Source: Gyromitra esculenta (lineage: Eukaryota > Ascomycota > Pezizomycetes > Pezizales > Discinaceae). From it: DNA of 64,000 bases. The stretch covers positions 3,410,001 through 3,474,000 of the forward strand of contig JBCAML010000001.1 in the NCBI GenBank assembly GCA_038503075.1, in the 5' to 3' direction. Both the position numbers and the translations under genes were made by a program. Positions 11,501-20,844 of the stretch are shown here, piece after piece (position 1 is the first letter of the stretch; every line of letters begins with the position of its first letter). The notes below the pieces were generated by a model that was not told the origin of the DNA, made no database searches, and saw only the letters and a program-made list of their open reading frames with translations.

Positions 11501-12509
11501 TGATAGAGAGACAAAGGACTGAATATCGGTGGTTTGGTAGGGGTACAGACCTCTTTGTATGGTTTTTGCTTTTGTGGCTATATATCAGCGTAGTCTGTGT
11601 TTTGTTAGTGTCTCTCCAAACCATTGAGTAGGGCATTCACATGGATTTTTCTTGCTCAATTAGTTAGATACATATAGAAACCCGGTCATCTAGTAAACAT
11701 AGTAGTATGCCTCTAAGTCGATATGGTTGTTGACCAGCCAGGTCTTCGACTTCAAGCTCTCATTTTCTTCGACTAGCTGAACCGGACCTTCAATACTCTC
11801 AATAGAAGCGATAAATCGATCCCTTTGGTCAAATTCCAACTCTACAAATCCGTGAGCAGGATCTGACTTGCTGCTTTGGTTAATGAACTTTGTACCTTAC
11901 ACCATTGCGAGCCCAAGCTCTTCCACCTTCCTCACCAATACTCTTTTTCCTTGAACCAAATGTATTTTCTCAGCCGTCGATACTGTTCCCGGTGCCACTT
12001 GTGGATCTTTGAGGACCCACAGCAGCGGTCTGTAGCCAAAGTACTGAAGAGGGAAACATGCCTTTCGCCCCTGAAAACTATCCACCTCATAATCTTACAA
12101 CTGTCAAACCCAGATTGCATGATCCACGGACCTTCCATCTTCTTTCCGTTTTCCACCTTTGGGGCACCGAAGTAGCTGCTTTTTGATACTGTCCAGGCCC
12201 TGAAACGGATGGTACCAACATGCCACCGTGTTCTATATATTGATCGTGATCTCCCTGAACTCCTAGTCACATATTTTATCTACCAAACTCTGCCCCCACG
12301 TTCACACAAGCCAATCATAGAAAAGCAAACCTAGACCTGTGATTCCATAACGTTCTTCTGCCATTTTCAAGGTTATTTGGCCCCCAAGCTTTCCGGCTAG
12401 GTGGGGAGCAGATGCTCGATTCGCCCACCACTTCTCACAGATCATTGGAATATTAGGTTGAGGTACCTTGTTTTCACACTGTTTCCGCCTTCCTGTCTGT
12501 GTAGTTGCG
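11501..12509. other. probable decayed continuation of the Plavaka relic
   Basis: Follows the recognisable Plavaka C-terminal segment on the minus strand and has several open stretches interrupted by stops. I could not match any of it to conserved blocks, so this is inferred only from position. Confidence 0.3.
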
Positions 12510-13489
12510 TGTCACGTAACTGGGTCCTGCAACTGCAGTATTTTCGCAGTCTCTGGCTTATAGTATCCCCCTACAGCAAGGTATTCTAAACTCCGGACCA
12601 TATATGACAGCCCCAATTGGTGGTTGTTAAAAAGTAGAATCTGTGTTTCATAATCAACGCGATTAGATGCCCAGTATGCTTCTTTGATGCGCTCAACATG
12701 GAATAGTTCCGATATATCTGTCGAAAAATTGTCCGGGGCACCCTTGCGTAGCAAAGGTCTTGGGGTGGGGCAGGGTGGGGCGGACCTCTCTTGCCCTGCC
12801 CCATCGATGGGGCGGGGCGAAAATATTGGTCTCCGCCCCGCCCCGTCAGGGCAATAACTGGCGGGGCCCCGTTGGGGCCCCATTGATTAACATATGTTAA
12901 TGTAGGTTAATGGGGCGGGGCGGGGGATAGGGCGCCCTGTTTCCGCCCTGCCCCAAGACTAACACTACCCATGCGATGGATATTCTCGCCAATATGACTA
13001 GCCAGATGCATCCTTGGAAACGAGAAGTGGTAAATCTCCATCTCAAGCCTTTTCATCTCCGCTTGCTTTCTCTTCTCGGACCATATCACCCCGTTTTCCG
13101 CCAGTAAATCTTCCCACTGAGTGTTGAATGTTGTGGTTAATGCTGCAGTTGCCCTGGTCCCTCGAAATATCGCTTTGGAGCTATTGAACGTCTAGAGCTC
13201 TTTCTGCAGTAGAGACAGGGAATAGTCCGAGTGACTTTGTTGTTGTAAGGTCAGAATCAACTCACACAAAGCCCTGACGCACATTAAGGCTTCCAGCTCT
13301 TCTTGACTCTTTGCTCTGGCAGCACGAGACTTCGGAGCTAGTAATGGACCCACAGTAACCAGAAGAAAGCGCACCATGGTCCGTATCTCTTTCCCTTGCC
13401 ATTGGTTAATGTCGCTGTAGGTCTTGCGAAACTGCTGGAATCCCAGGTATGCAGGCATCGATTTGAATTGGTTGTTGAATCGTTGGTAC
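12510..13489 (-). pseudogene. Plavaka/KDZ-type transposase relic, C-terminal part
   Basis: Minus-strand blocks in order: FKSMPAYLGFQQFRKTYSDI, NQWQGKEIRTMVRFLL, LMCVRALCELILTLQQQ, YHFSFPRMHLASHIGE, then FSTDISELFHVERIKEAYWA and SNRVDYETQI. This order matches the C-terminal region of Plavaka transposases of the KDZ superfamily, where the last block is normally DISERLHI..AKEAYRASNKRDY (family knowledge). Frames shift several times, a GC-rich element is inserted at 12757-12959, and an LTR (13490-14225) abuts the upstream side, so the gene is dead. The N-terminal catalytic half is absent from the window. Confidence 0.75.
12757..12959. mobile_element. ~203-bp GC-rich foldback element inside the Plavaka relic
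   Basis: Begins GTCTTGGGGTGGGGCAGGG and ends with the inverse, CCGCCCTGCCCCAAGAC, giving imperfect terminal inverted repeats. The interior is very GC-rich with GGGGCGGGGCG-type words and a short AT patch (ttaacatatgttaa). It splits the transposase reading between MGSV and the LRKGAPDNFSTDIS block, so it is a later insertion. It looks MITE-like; no clear target duplication could be read. Confidence 0.65.
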
Positions 13490-14225
13490 TGTAACAGGGG
13501 TAGTCCTACTGCTCTGTAGTGGGAATAGGTATAGGAATACAGCCATTGCAAATACTAGAAATCATGTTGGGATGTTAAGAGTATTTTTGTGCAAAGTACT
13601 CAATAATCTTAAGGGCTCTACTCGGTAGTATTCTGCCTGATGAGACTGAGAAGAAGAGCAACAGGTGGCGGGGTCATGCACTATCTTTATAGTGCTGCTG
13701 ACTGGCCATCCTCTTTCTGTTCTACTCTGCTGGGGGCCCGTCAAGACCCTGAGAACATGCCAAGCTATTGCGGGTGGGGCATCTCAGGATTCAGCTAATG
13801 GTCGCTTCAACGCTCTCTAGCACTCCTCGGTTGTACTATCCAGTTAGACCTTCTAGATCTGCCGGCTGCATGCCATGCCTATGCTGAATGCAGGAATTGG
13901 TGCTGATCAGTCTACTGTTGCATGTGAGGTGTCCTGCACTTGATAGTTTCCCTATTGCCGCACCAATGGCCCTGGGCTGCTGGTACATGCACAGATGGAT
14001 TGGGAACACCACCACAGGAGCTTCCTGTGTTTGGTATCACCGGAGATATATCATTGACTTGTCAGCTAATGCTATTCTCGTTGGTTCCACTCCATTGGAA
14101 CAGCAGGGTAGCAGGTATCCTCTAGCATGTGGTAGCTACACCACTCATGCTGATCCTTACTACTTCTCTGCTTGTCCGGCACTATTATGCTTCACTGCAG
14201 ATAAAGGTTCTGTAGATCCGTTACA
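13490..14225. repeat. solo LTR copy 1 (TGTAACGG family)
   Basis: 736 bp with ends TGTAAC[AG]GGG and CCGTTACA, colinear with the copies at 26157, 47397 and (reversed) 50358. Terminal TG..CA and a short inverted repeat are typical of Ty3/Gypsy LTRs. Flanking 5-mers (GGTAC and CGTTA) do not match, so this copy was probably rearranged after insertion. It abuts the Plavaka relic. Confidence 0.85.
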
Positions 14226-14894
14226 CGTTATATAAACAACTCCCAAACCCTGGGCCCCAAGCGCTGCCAGGATTGTGGGATGGGGGATGGGCAGGATTGT
14301 GGAACGGGCAGAATCCAGTGGAGGAGCTGTATCGGGTTGATTAGAATATATACGTTGTACACAGAGCATATAGACCATATAGAGCATATGGACTAGTAAT
14401 AAACATTTTCGCGAAACAAAAAAACTCCACTATCCCAAATAAGTAACGTGACAGCGTGACGGACATGGATTGGACCTGAATCAGCCCTAAATATCACACT
14501 TTGTGACCCTCTCCATGAAGCTCCTGGAGGCGTCCTGGAGGAGACCGCAAGATCTCGAGTAGACGCATGAAGGAGCCAGGAAGCTCTCCAGGAGACTCCA
14601 GGAGAGGGTGTCTGGGTCGCCCTGAGACTCCCGGAGGAAGTGGATCGCCGTGCGCCCCTCCATGAAGGCACATTTACGCCCTGACCTCCCGGGCCTCCCG
14701 GAGCTCCTGGGGCTCCAGGAGGTCAGAGAGGAAAAAATTCTTTTTGCTGATGTACCACAACGTATTTGTTGGGTGTGGTGTACAAGTCAGGTCTGGGTTT
14801 TCCGATTCTAGTTCCACTTGCACTTCCTCAACCCGCATTGTTTGATTAGGATCTTCATTGAGACTGTAGGTCTGCGGTTGGTAGTTGTCTCCCA
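14226..14894. other. repeat-derived spacer before the LINE array
   Basis: Contains a GC-rich stretch (14520-14730) full of CTCC[AT]GGAG and CCTCCCGG palindromic words, then the repeat terminus TTTTTGCTGATG at 14741-14752 (reverse form of CATCAGCAAAAA). A short minus-strand open frame at 14674-14907 is not recognisable. No gene supported. Confidence 0.45.
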
Positions 14895-14909
14895 CCACGT
14901 CCCCCACTC

Positions 14910-16902
14910 CATCCTCCGTCCCCGCTACAACCTCTCCGATTGAAAGTTCACCTCCACCTTTTGCATTGCAACGGCGTTACACACAGACAAAAGTCTTCAG
15001 CACTTTGGCTTCATTTCATTACCCCGCTCATAAAAACAAGTTGGATCCTTGTTTTAACAACACCACTCTGATCGCATGTCTTCAGAAGACACAGCAAGAA
15101 TCTTTACACCTCTCTTCCCCTCTCTCCAAAGAGGCGAAGCCTCTACCACTCCTGCTTCCTCCGCAACTGCCATGGCGGAACCAAGAACCCCCTCACCATC
15201 GAAACAGCAGAGAGCTGACACCTCTCCTCCATCCCCACCTGTCTTTTCCCATCCTACAGACTGAATTAAGTTAATCCTAAACAAGGACAACGGGATCACA
15301 GGAGCCCCCATGACCCTAAAGACAGTTAGCCAGTGCCTTACAAAGGCTGACAAACTGAATCTCACCCACTTCACCTCCCTCCTTAACATGATCCAACATC
15401 TACAAGGCGAGATCACCCTACTGAAAGAGGCTGCTAAGAGTCCAGCACCTCCCCCAGACATGTTTCCAGAATCACCAACTCTGAGCAAACAAGAGCGCAT
15501 GCACCTCCTCACAGTAGGAAAAGCAGCGCCCCCAGCACCACCTGCACCATTTAGTGCTCCTCCTCCTCTTGCACCTGCTGCAGCAATTCCTGCTCCTCCT
15601 GCCCCAAAGCCCTTGCAATGGGCCCAGGTGGCCGCCAGCAAACCCAAGAGAAAACCCCAACCAGCAAAAGCCAAACAGGCTGCGAATGCACCTGCCCCTA
15701 AGACTTCATCTGCCCCTCCCTCAACATCTCCCACCATGCGCGCTCGTCGTTTGATTGCCAAACGCAACGGCTCTCCCCTATCCCAAGGGTCACCCACGGA
15801 ACTCAGAGATAAACTCAACTCTGCCATTGGTTCCATCACCATCCAGTCTGTGGCAATAGACACACATTCCCAGAATGTGTCGTTGACGGTCATGAACAAC
15901 ATGTTTGCCAACACTCATTACAGAAAAGTTGGCCAATTTCTCCACATCATCCCAGGAGCTCGCTCCCTACACCTTGACGAACCACTGCATCAACTCGTTG
16001 TACATAGTATCCCCACTTCTATGGAGCCTCTTGCCATTCAGCAAGAACTCTGCAACTTCAACCCTGGCCTTATCATGGACATTCCTCCCAGATGGCTCAC
16101 TCTACCTGAAAAACGAAGAGGAAAAACAGTTTCCTCAATTGTTATCACACTCTCTGGCCCTAAAGCTAATGAGATCACCAACCACACTCGCTTATCTGCC
16201 TTCTCCACCACTGTTAGATCCGAACGCAAACTCCGTTTTGGACCCTCCACCCAGTGTTCCCAATGTCACAAATTTGGACACCACACAAACAAATGCCCCA
16301 ATCAACCATGCTGCTGCTGGTGTGTTGGACTTCATCCCACTGCTGCTCATAGCTGCCCCACACTCTCTTGCTCAACCAAAGGCCGCCCCTGCCCCCACAC
16401 TCTTGTCAAGTGTGTTAACTGCGACGGACCCCATGAGTCACACCTGAACAGCTGCCCATCACGCCCCTCAAAGGCCTCACCGCCCCTTCTGGCAGATGAC
16501 CAGATGGACCTTTAGGTCACTTTACTTATACTCGTTCAACCCCAACTAACTTTGATTGGAATTTTTTCCTGGCTGCTCTTTACTTCCATTGTGGCTTTAC
16601 TGCGGACCTTCTTCTACTGTTTCTCATTGTTTTTTGGCTGTTGTTTGCAAGTCTCTTCACTCTCATAGGCATTCATTGTCAATTTTCCCTGCACGGTTAA
16701 GTCGTTTATCACTGGAACATCGTCTTGTTCTGTTGGAAGTACTTAGTTCGCTTTTCCTTTGTGTTCTCTCTATGTTACCCAGGTGGATAAGGGTGTCTAC
16801 TTGACAGGGATAGGTTTTTTGACTTCATAACCTTCGTGTTGCATAAGTGGTTTTGTACCTAGAAACAATAATCAAATGATTTAAACAAAAAAAAAAAAAA
16901 AA
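14910..16902 (+). mobile_element. LINE copy 1, ORF1-only (no ORF2)
   Basis: Non-LTR retrotransposon insertion starting CATCCTCCGTC and ending in a poly(A) run (16887-16902). A 15-bp target duplication flanks it: CCACGTCCCCCACTC at 14895-14909 and CCATGTCCCCCACTC at 16903-16917. The ORF1 stop (16513-16515) runs straight into a ~370-bp 3' UTR shared with the ORF2-bearing copy. The element therefore lacks endonuclease and reverse transcriptase entirely and must move in trans. Confidence 0.88.
15076..16515 (+). pseudogene. LINE ORF1 (Gag-like) with one in-frame stop
   Basis: Gag-like RNA-binding ORF1 of a Tad/I-type LINE, starting MSSEDTARIF. An in-frame TGA at 15262-15264 splits it; the frame then continues unbroken from 15310 for 401 codons. 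The order is a serine/proline-rich start, a helical segment (LTHFTSLLNMIQHLQ), a long Ala/Pro linker, a conserved middle (QSVAIDTHSQNVSLTVMNN), and at the C-terminus three zinc knuckles of CCHC type: CSQCHKFGHHTNKC, CCWCVGLHPTAAHSC and CVNCDGPHESHLNSC. ORF1 of this kind coats LINE RNA. It could act in a retrotransposition particle if the stop were read through. Confidence 0.85.
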
Positions 16903-17057
16903 CCATGTCCCCCACTCCATCCTCCGTCTCCTCTACATCATCCCTGATTGAAATTTCAACTCCACTTTTTGTATTGCAACGGCGTTACACACAGCAAAAA
17001 GTCTTTAACAATTAGGCTTCATTACCCCACACTTCAACTCGCTTAGGATCCGAGACG

Positions 17058-18811
17058 ATGTTGGAGTTCAACGCACCCACCCCCCACACTCCCATGAGAA
17101 GCAGCATGCTTCCCCCTCTATCCACCCATCATTCCAGAGCAAACAGTCCCAGAATCACCCTACCCCCTGCCATCATGACACCCATCTTCCCCTCACCCTA
17201 CTCTGGTGTTGCCAACGACCTCAGTGAGGCCATTGGTGAACAAATCCACCCTCACACTGAACTCTTTGACGCCATTTACACTTCTGTTCTTACAGGAAAG
17301 TCTGACATTCAAGCCGTCCTCACTCTCTGCCTTGTTCTCATCCAGGAGAATAAACTCATCAACAGCCACCTGAGAATTATCTCTGACCACACTGACCACA
17401 TCTCTTCCGTCCTTGCACTGCACACCACTGCACTCAATGGCATCAACCAACTCGCTGCTACTGGCGCAGCCAAAACCACTACCACCACACCCTCCAAACC
17501 TCCCCAACCCAACCAAACCTACGCCAATGTTGTCTCAAGGGGTGAGGTTTTTCTTCAAGCTCTCAGGTATCCCCCGAGATGAGCAGTGCTACTTGAAGGG
17601 AAAACTAAGCGACGAGAGTATTCACGATGTTCCACAGGCTCTACGAAGTGTTTCAAGTATAGAGGACTTGAGGGCGGCGACAGCGTAAGGTTATGAGGTA
17701 TAACCGAGGGTTGTATTGTGAAATACAGGAGTGTGCTATAGAAGACGTTGCTTAAGAGAAGAAGAAGGAAAAGTACAACCAGAGGAAAAACCCTTCGCTT
17801 ATATACCATAATCCAACTCGCCTGATGACAAAGACTTGACTCATTGCAACGGAAACCCAAGGAAACATAAAGAACAATAACACGATGTAACAACCTTGTA
17901 TCCATATACCCAACTAACCAACGAAAACATCCATCCATGAAATGTTGCTGCAATTGCCAGCTCCTCAATTTCTCCTCCCAAGGTGAATAAGAAAAGGAAA
18001 GGCAATGCATCTGCATACATTCCCCCTGCTCTCCCCCTGACCAGCGAAGGAATGTCCTCCTCTGAAGCTGCTAGATGGCAGCTGGAGATGACAGACGCCC
18101 GTTCCCGCCCTGGATTCAACAGAAACCTACCTGCAAACCAACTCCCAGCGCCCGCCGGACAAGCTCCCCCAGCTAATAAACCAAAACCACTCCCTGCTTC
18201 CCAACACAGATTCTATGCCACCAGAACTATCCCAGAAGAATTTGAGCTCTCCTCCCAACATGCAGCAATCCTCCCCTCCGTCATTGCAAAGGCCTTGGAA
18301 AAGGTTAATGCAAAGGTCTCACTCGCTTTCACCGCAACTGTTAACTGTAACAGCACTGTCTCCATCCTGGCCTCACCCTTTGCACCCGCAATAGACTATG
18401 TCCCATACTCCTCCCATCTCACCAAAGCAATTAACGAAGCCCTTCCTGTGAATGACAACCACTTCAATGACTTCATCCTTGCCCCAACGCACATGGAATA
18501 TGTTATCCACAATCTTCCAGTTCACGCCCTCCCAAATCCTACTGAAGAGTTATTTGCCACTATGGCAGCTAACATTAAATACTCCTCCGAAATCATCATT
18601 GCAGGTGCCAGATACCTCAAACCACTCCTCTCCGATAGAAACAAAGCCACCACATCAGTTGTTATTTCCCTCGCACCTGAGGAAGCTGCCAAACTCAAAG
18701 ACTCCATCCACCTCTTCTCATGCTCTAGGAAATGTGAAAAGATGCACTCCTTCTCACCCATCACCCAATGTCGCAACTGTTACACCTTTGGACATACTGC
18801 TCCCTTTTGCA
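17058..18811 (+). pseudogene. ORF1 of LINE copy 2, disrupted
   Basis: Gag-like ORF1 with a different sequence from the other copies, starting MLEFNAPTPHTPMRSS. Helical segment at about residues 60-120, then a linker, a Pro/Ala-rich region and one zinc knuckle (CRNCYTFGHTAPFC), after which the sequence is cut by LINE copy 3. A TCE (17533-17942) sits inside; removing it and one copy of the TGTTG duplication restores the frame (ANVV joined to AAIASSS), which proves the TCE is a later insertion. The downstream zinc knuckles are lost. Confidence 0.8.
17533..17942 (+). mobile_element. TCE copy 4, in a LINE ORF1
   Basis: 410 bp with ends TCTCAAGG and CCATGAAA and a perfect 5-bp target duplication TGTTG (17528-17532 and 17943-17947). 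Paired arms here include TCAAGT/ACTTGA and GGTTAT/ATAACC, which differ from other copies but remain complementary. Minus-strand TATATAAG near 17800. Confidence 0.93.
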
Positions 18812-20824
18812 CATCCTCCGTCCCCGCTACAATGTCTTTGATTGAAAGTTCACCACCACCTTTTGCGTTGCAACAGCGTTACACACAGCCAAAAGTCTTT
18901 AGCACTTTGACTTCATTCCATTACCCCTCTTTTACAAACGACTTGGATCATTGTTTATACAACAACCCACGGTCGCAATGCCTCCCAAATGTAAAGGCAA
19001 CATGTTCACACCCATATTCCCCCATCATCAGGTTGAGGGAACTCCAAACCCATTCGTTGCCTCCTCCTCTTCATCTGCGGTGGAACCAAGAACCCCCTCA
19101 CCATCGAAAAGACAGAGAGCTGACACCTCTCCCCCATCCCCTCCTGTTTTTGGAAAGCCAACCCACTGGGCGGGCCTCTGGAATAAACCAGGGGAGGCCA
19201 TTACCACTCACCTAGGCAGTGAGCCAGCCTTTGGGTTTGATGTTTGCAACGCTCTAGCCAGAGCCGACAAGATCAACCTCCTCCACTTCCAAAAACTCCT
19301 TGACATGATACAGCATCTACAAGGCGAAGTCACCACCCTCAAGGAAGCAGCAAGCAAACCAGCTCCTGCACCTCTCCCAGACATGTTTCCAGAGTCTCCG
19401 ACTTTGAGCAAACTAGAGCGTGACCACCTACTGCTCACAGTAGGGAAGACAGCGCCTCCAGAACCACCTGCACCTAGTGCTCCTCTTCCTCCTGCTCCTG
19501 CTATTGCTACCCAAGCACCTCCTCCTGCCCCGAAGCCTCTGCAATGGGCTCAGGTGGCGGCCAGCAAACCCAAGAGAAAATCCCAACCAACAAAGACCAA
19601 ACAGGCTGCCTCTGCACCTGCCCCTAAGACTCAGGTCTCCCCTCTCACCATCACTCCCACCATGCGCGCACGCCGTTTGATTATCAAACGCGACGGCTCT
19701 CCCCTTTCTCAAGGGTCACCCACGGAACTCAGAGATAAACTCAACTCTGCCATTGGTTCCATCACCATCCAGTCTGTGGCAATAGACACACATTCCCAGA
19801 ATGTGTCGTTGACGGTCATGAACAATATGTTCGCCAACACCCATTACAGGAAAGTTGGTCAATTTCTCCACATCATCCCTGGAGCTCGCTCCCTACACCT
19901 TGACGAACCATTGCACCAACTTGTTGTACATGGTATTCCCACTTCAATGGAGCCCGCTGCCATTCAGCAAGAGCTCTGCAACTTCAACCCCGGCCTCACC
20001 ATGGACACTCCTCCAAGGTGGCTCACCCTACCAGAAAAACGAAGAGGAAAAACAATTTCCTCCATTGTCATAACACTCTCTGGCCCCAAAGCTAATGAGA
20101 TCGCTAATCGCACACGCCTTTCTGCTTTTTCCACCACTGTCCGAGCTGAACGCAGACTTCGTTTCCGACCCTCCACCCAGTGTTCCCAATGTCACAAATT
20201 TGGACACCACACAAACAAATGTCCCAACCAACCATGCTGTCCCTGGTGTGTTGGACTTCATCCTACTGCAGCCCATACCTGCCCCACCCTCACTTGCTCA
20301 ATTAAAGGCCGCCCCTGCTCTCACACTCTTGTTAAGTGTGTCAACTGCGACGGACCCCATGAGTCACACCTGAACAGCTGCCCATCACGCCCTTCAAAGG
20401 CCTCACCGCCCCCTCCAGCAGATGACCAGATGGACCTTTAGGTCACTTCACCAATACTTTCCCAACCCCTACTAACTTTGATTGAAAACCTTTTCTGGCT
20501 GCTCTCTGCTTCCTTTGTGGCTTTACTATGGACTTTCTTCTATGGTTTCTCATTGTTTTTCGGTTGTTGGCTGCAAGTCTCTTTACTCTCATAGGCATAC
20601 GCTGTCAACTTTCCCTGCACCTTTAAGTCGTTTTATCGCAGGAACATCGTCTTGTTCTGTTGGAAGTACTTAGTTCGCTTCTCTTTTGTGTTCTCTTTTG
20701 TTACCCAGGTGGATAAGGGTGTCTACTTGACGGGGATAGGTTTTTTGACTTCATAACCTTCGTGTTACATAAGCGGTTTTGTACCTAGAAACAATAATCA
20801 AATGATTTAAACAAAAAAAAAAAA
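18812..20824 (+). mobile_element. LINE copy 3, ORF1-only with intact ORF1
   Basis: Starts CATCCTCCGTC, ends in poly(A) (20813-20824), length 2013 bp, no ORF2. It interrupts LINE copy 2. The flanks (tcccttttgca before, ccagttgag after) do not form a target duplication, so sequence was lost or the junction recombined. It has the same ORF1-to-3' UTR structure as copies 1, 4 and 5. Confidence 0.85.
18951..20441 (+). CDS. intact LINE ORF1 (Gag-like, three zinc knuckles)
   Basis: A 496-residue uninterrupted Gag-like protein, the only undamaged ORF1 in the window. N-terminal Ser/Pro-rich segment, a helix-forming stretch LLHFQKLLDMIQHLQGEV, Ala/Pro linker, conserved central domain, then CSQCHKFGHHTNKC, CPWCVGLHPTAAHTC and CVNCDGPHESHLNSC knuckles and a short acidic tail. 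The start at 18951 (MFIQQPT) is followed in frame by a second Met at residue 10 (MPPKCKG), which may be the real start. Predicted to bind element RNA. Because the element has no ORF2, retention of an open frame suggests recent origin or selection. Confidence 0.85.
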   Translation: MFIQQPTVAMPPKCKGNMFTPIFPHHQVEGTPNPFVASSSSSAVEPRTPSPSKRQRADTSPPSPPVFGKPTHWAGLWNKPGEAITTHLGSEPAFGFDVCNALARADKINLLHFQKLLDMIQHLQGEVTTLKEAASKPAPAPLPDMFPESPTLSKLERDHLLLTVGKTAPPEPPAPSAPLPPAPAIATQAPPPAPKPLQWAQVAASKPKRKSQPTKTKQAASAPAPKTQVSPLTITPTMRARRLIIKRDGSPLSQGSPTELRDKLNSAIGSITIQSVAIDTHSQNVSLTVMNNMFANTHYRKVGQFLHIIPGARSLHLDEPLHQLVVHGIPTSMEPAAIQQELCNFNPGLTMDTPPRWLTLPEKRRGKTISSIVITLSGPKANEIANRTRLSAFSTTVRAERRLRFRPSTQCSQCHKFGHHTNKCPNQPCCPWCVGLHPTAAHTCPTLTCSIKGRPCSHTLVKCVNCDGPHESHLNSCPSRPSKASPPPPADDQMDL

Positions 20825-20844
20825 CCAGTTGAGATACTGGCACA

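Noticed and set aside
13600..13700. Hammerhead-ribozyme-like CTGATGAG in the TGTAACGG LTR
   Set aside because: The required GAAA after helix II and a matching cleavage-site helix are absent; the resemblance is limited to eight bases.
14885..15274. A second protein overlapping the LINE ORF1 start
   Set aside because: It is an out-of-frame shadow of the 5' leader and ORF1; the same leader is non-coding in the other copies.
17983..19215. A 410-residue protein spanning two LINEs
   Set aside because: The frame accidentally continues from LINE copy 2 ORF1 into the 5' leader of LINE copy 3 at 18812; the fusion is not a real gene.
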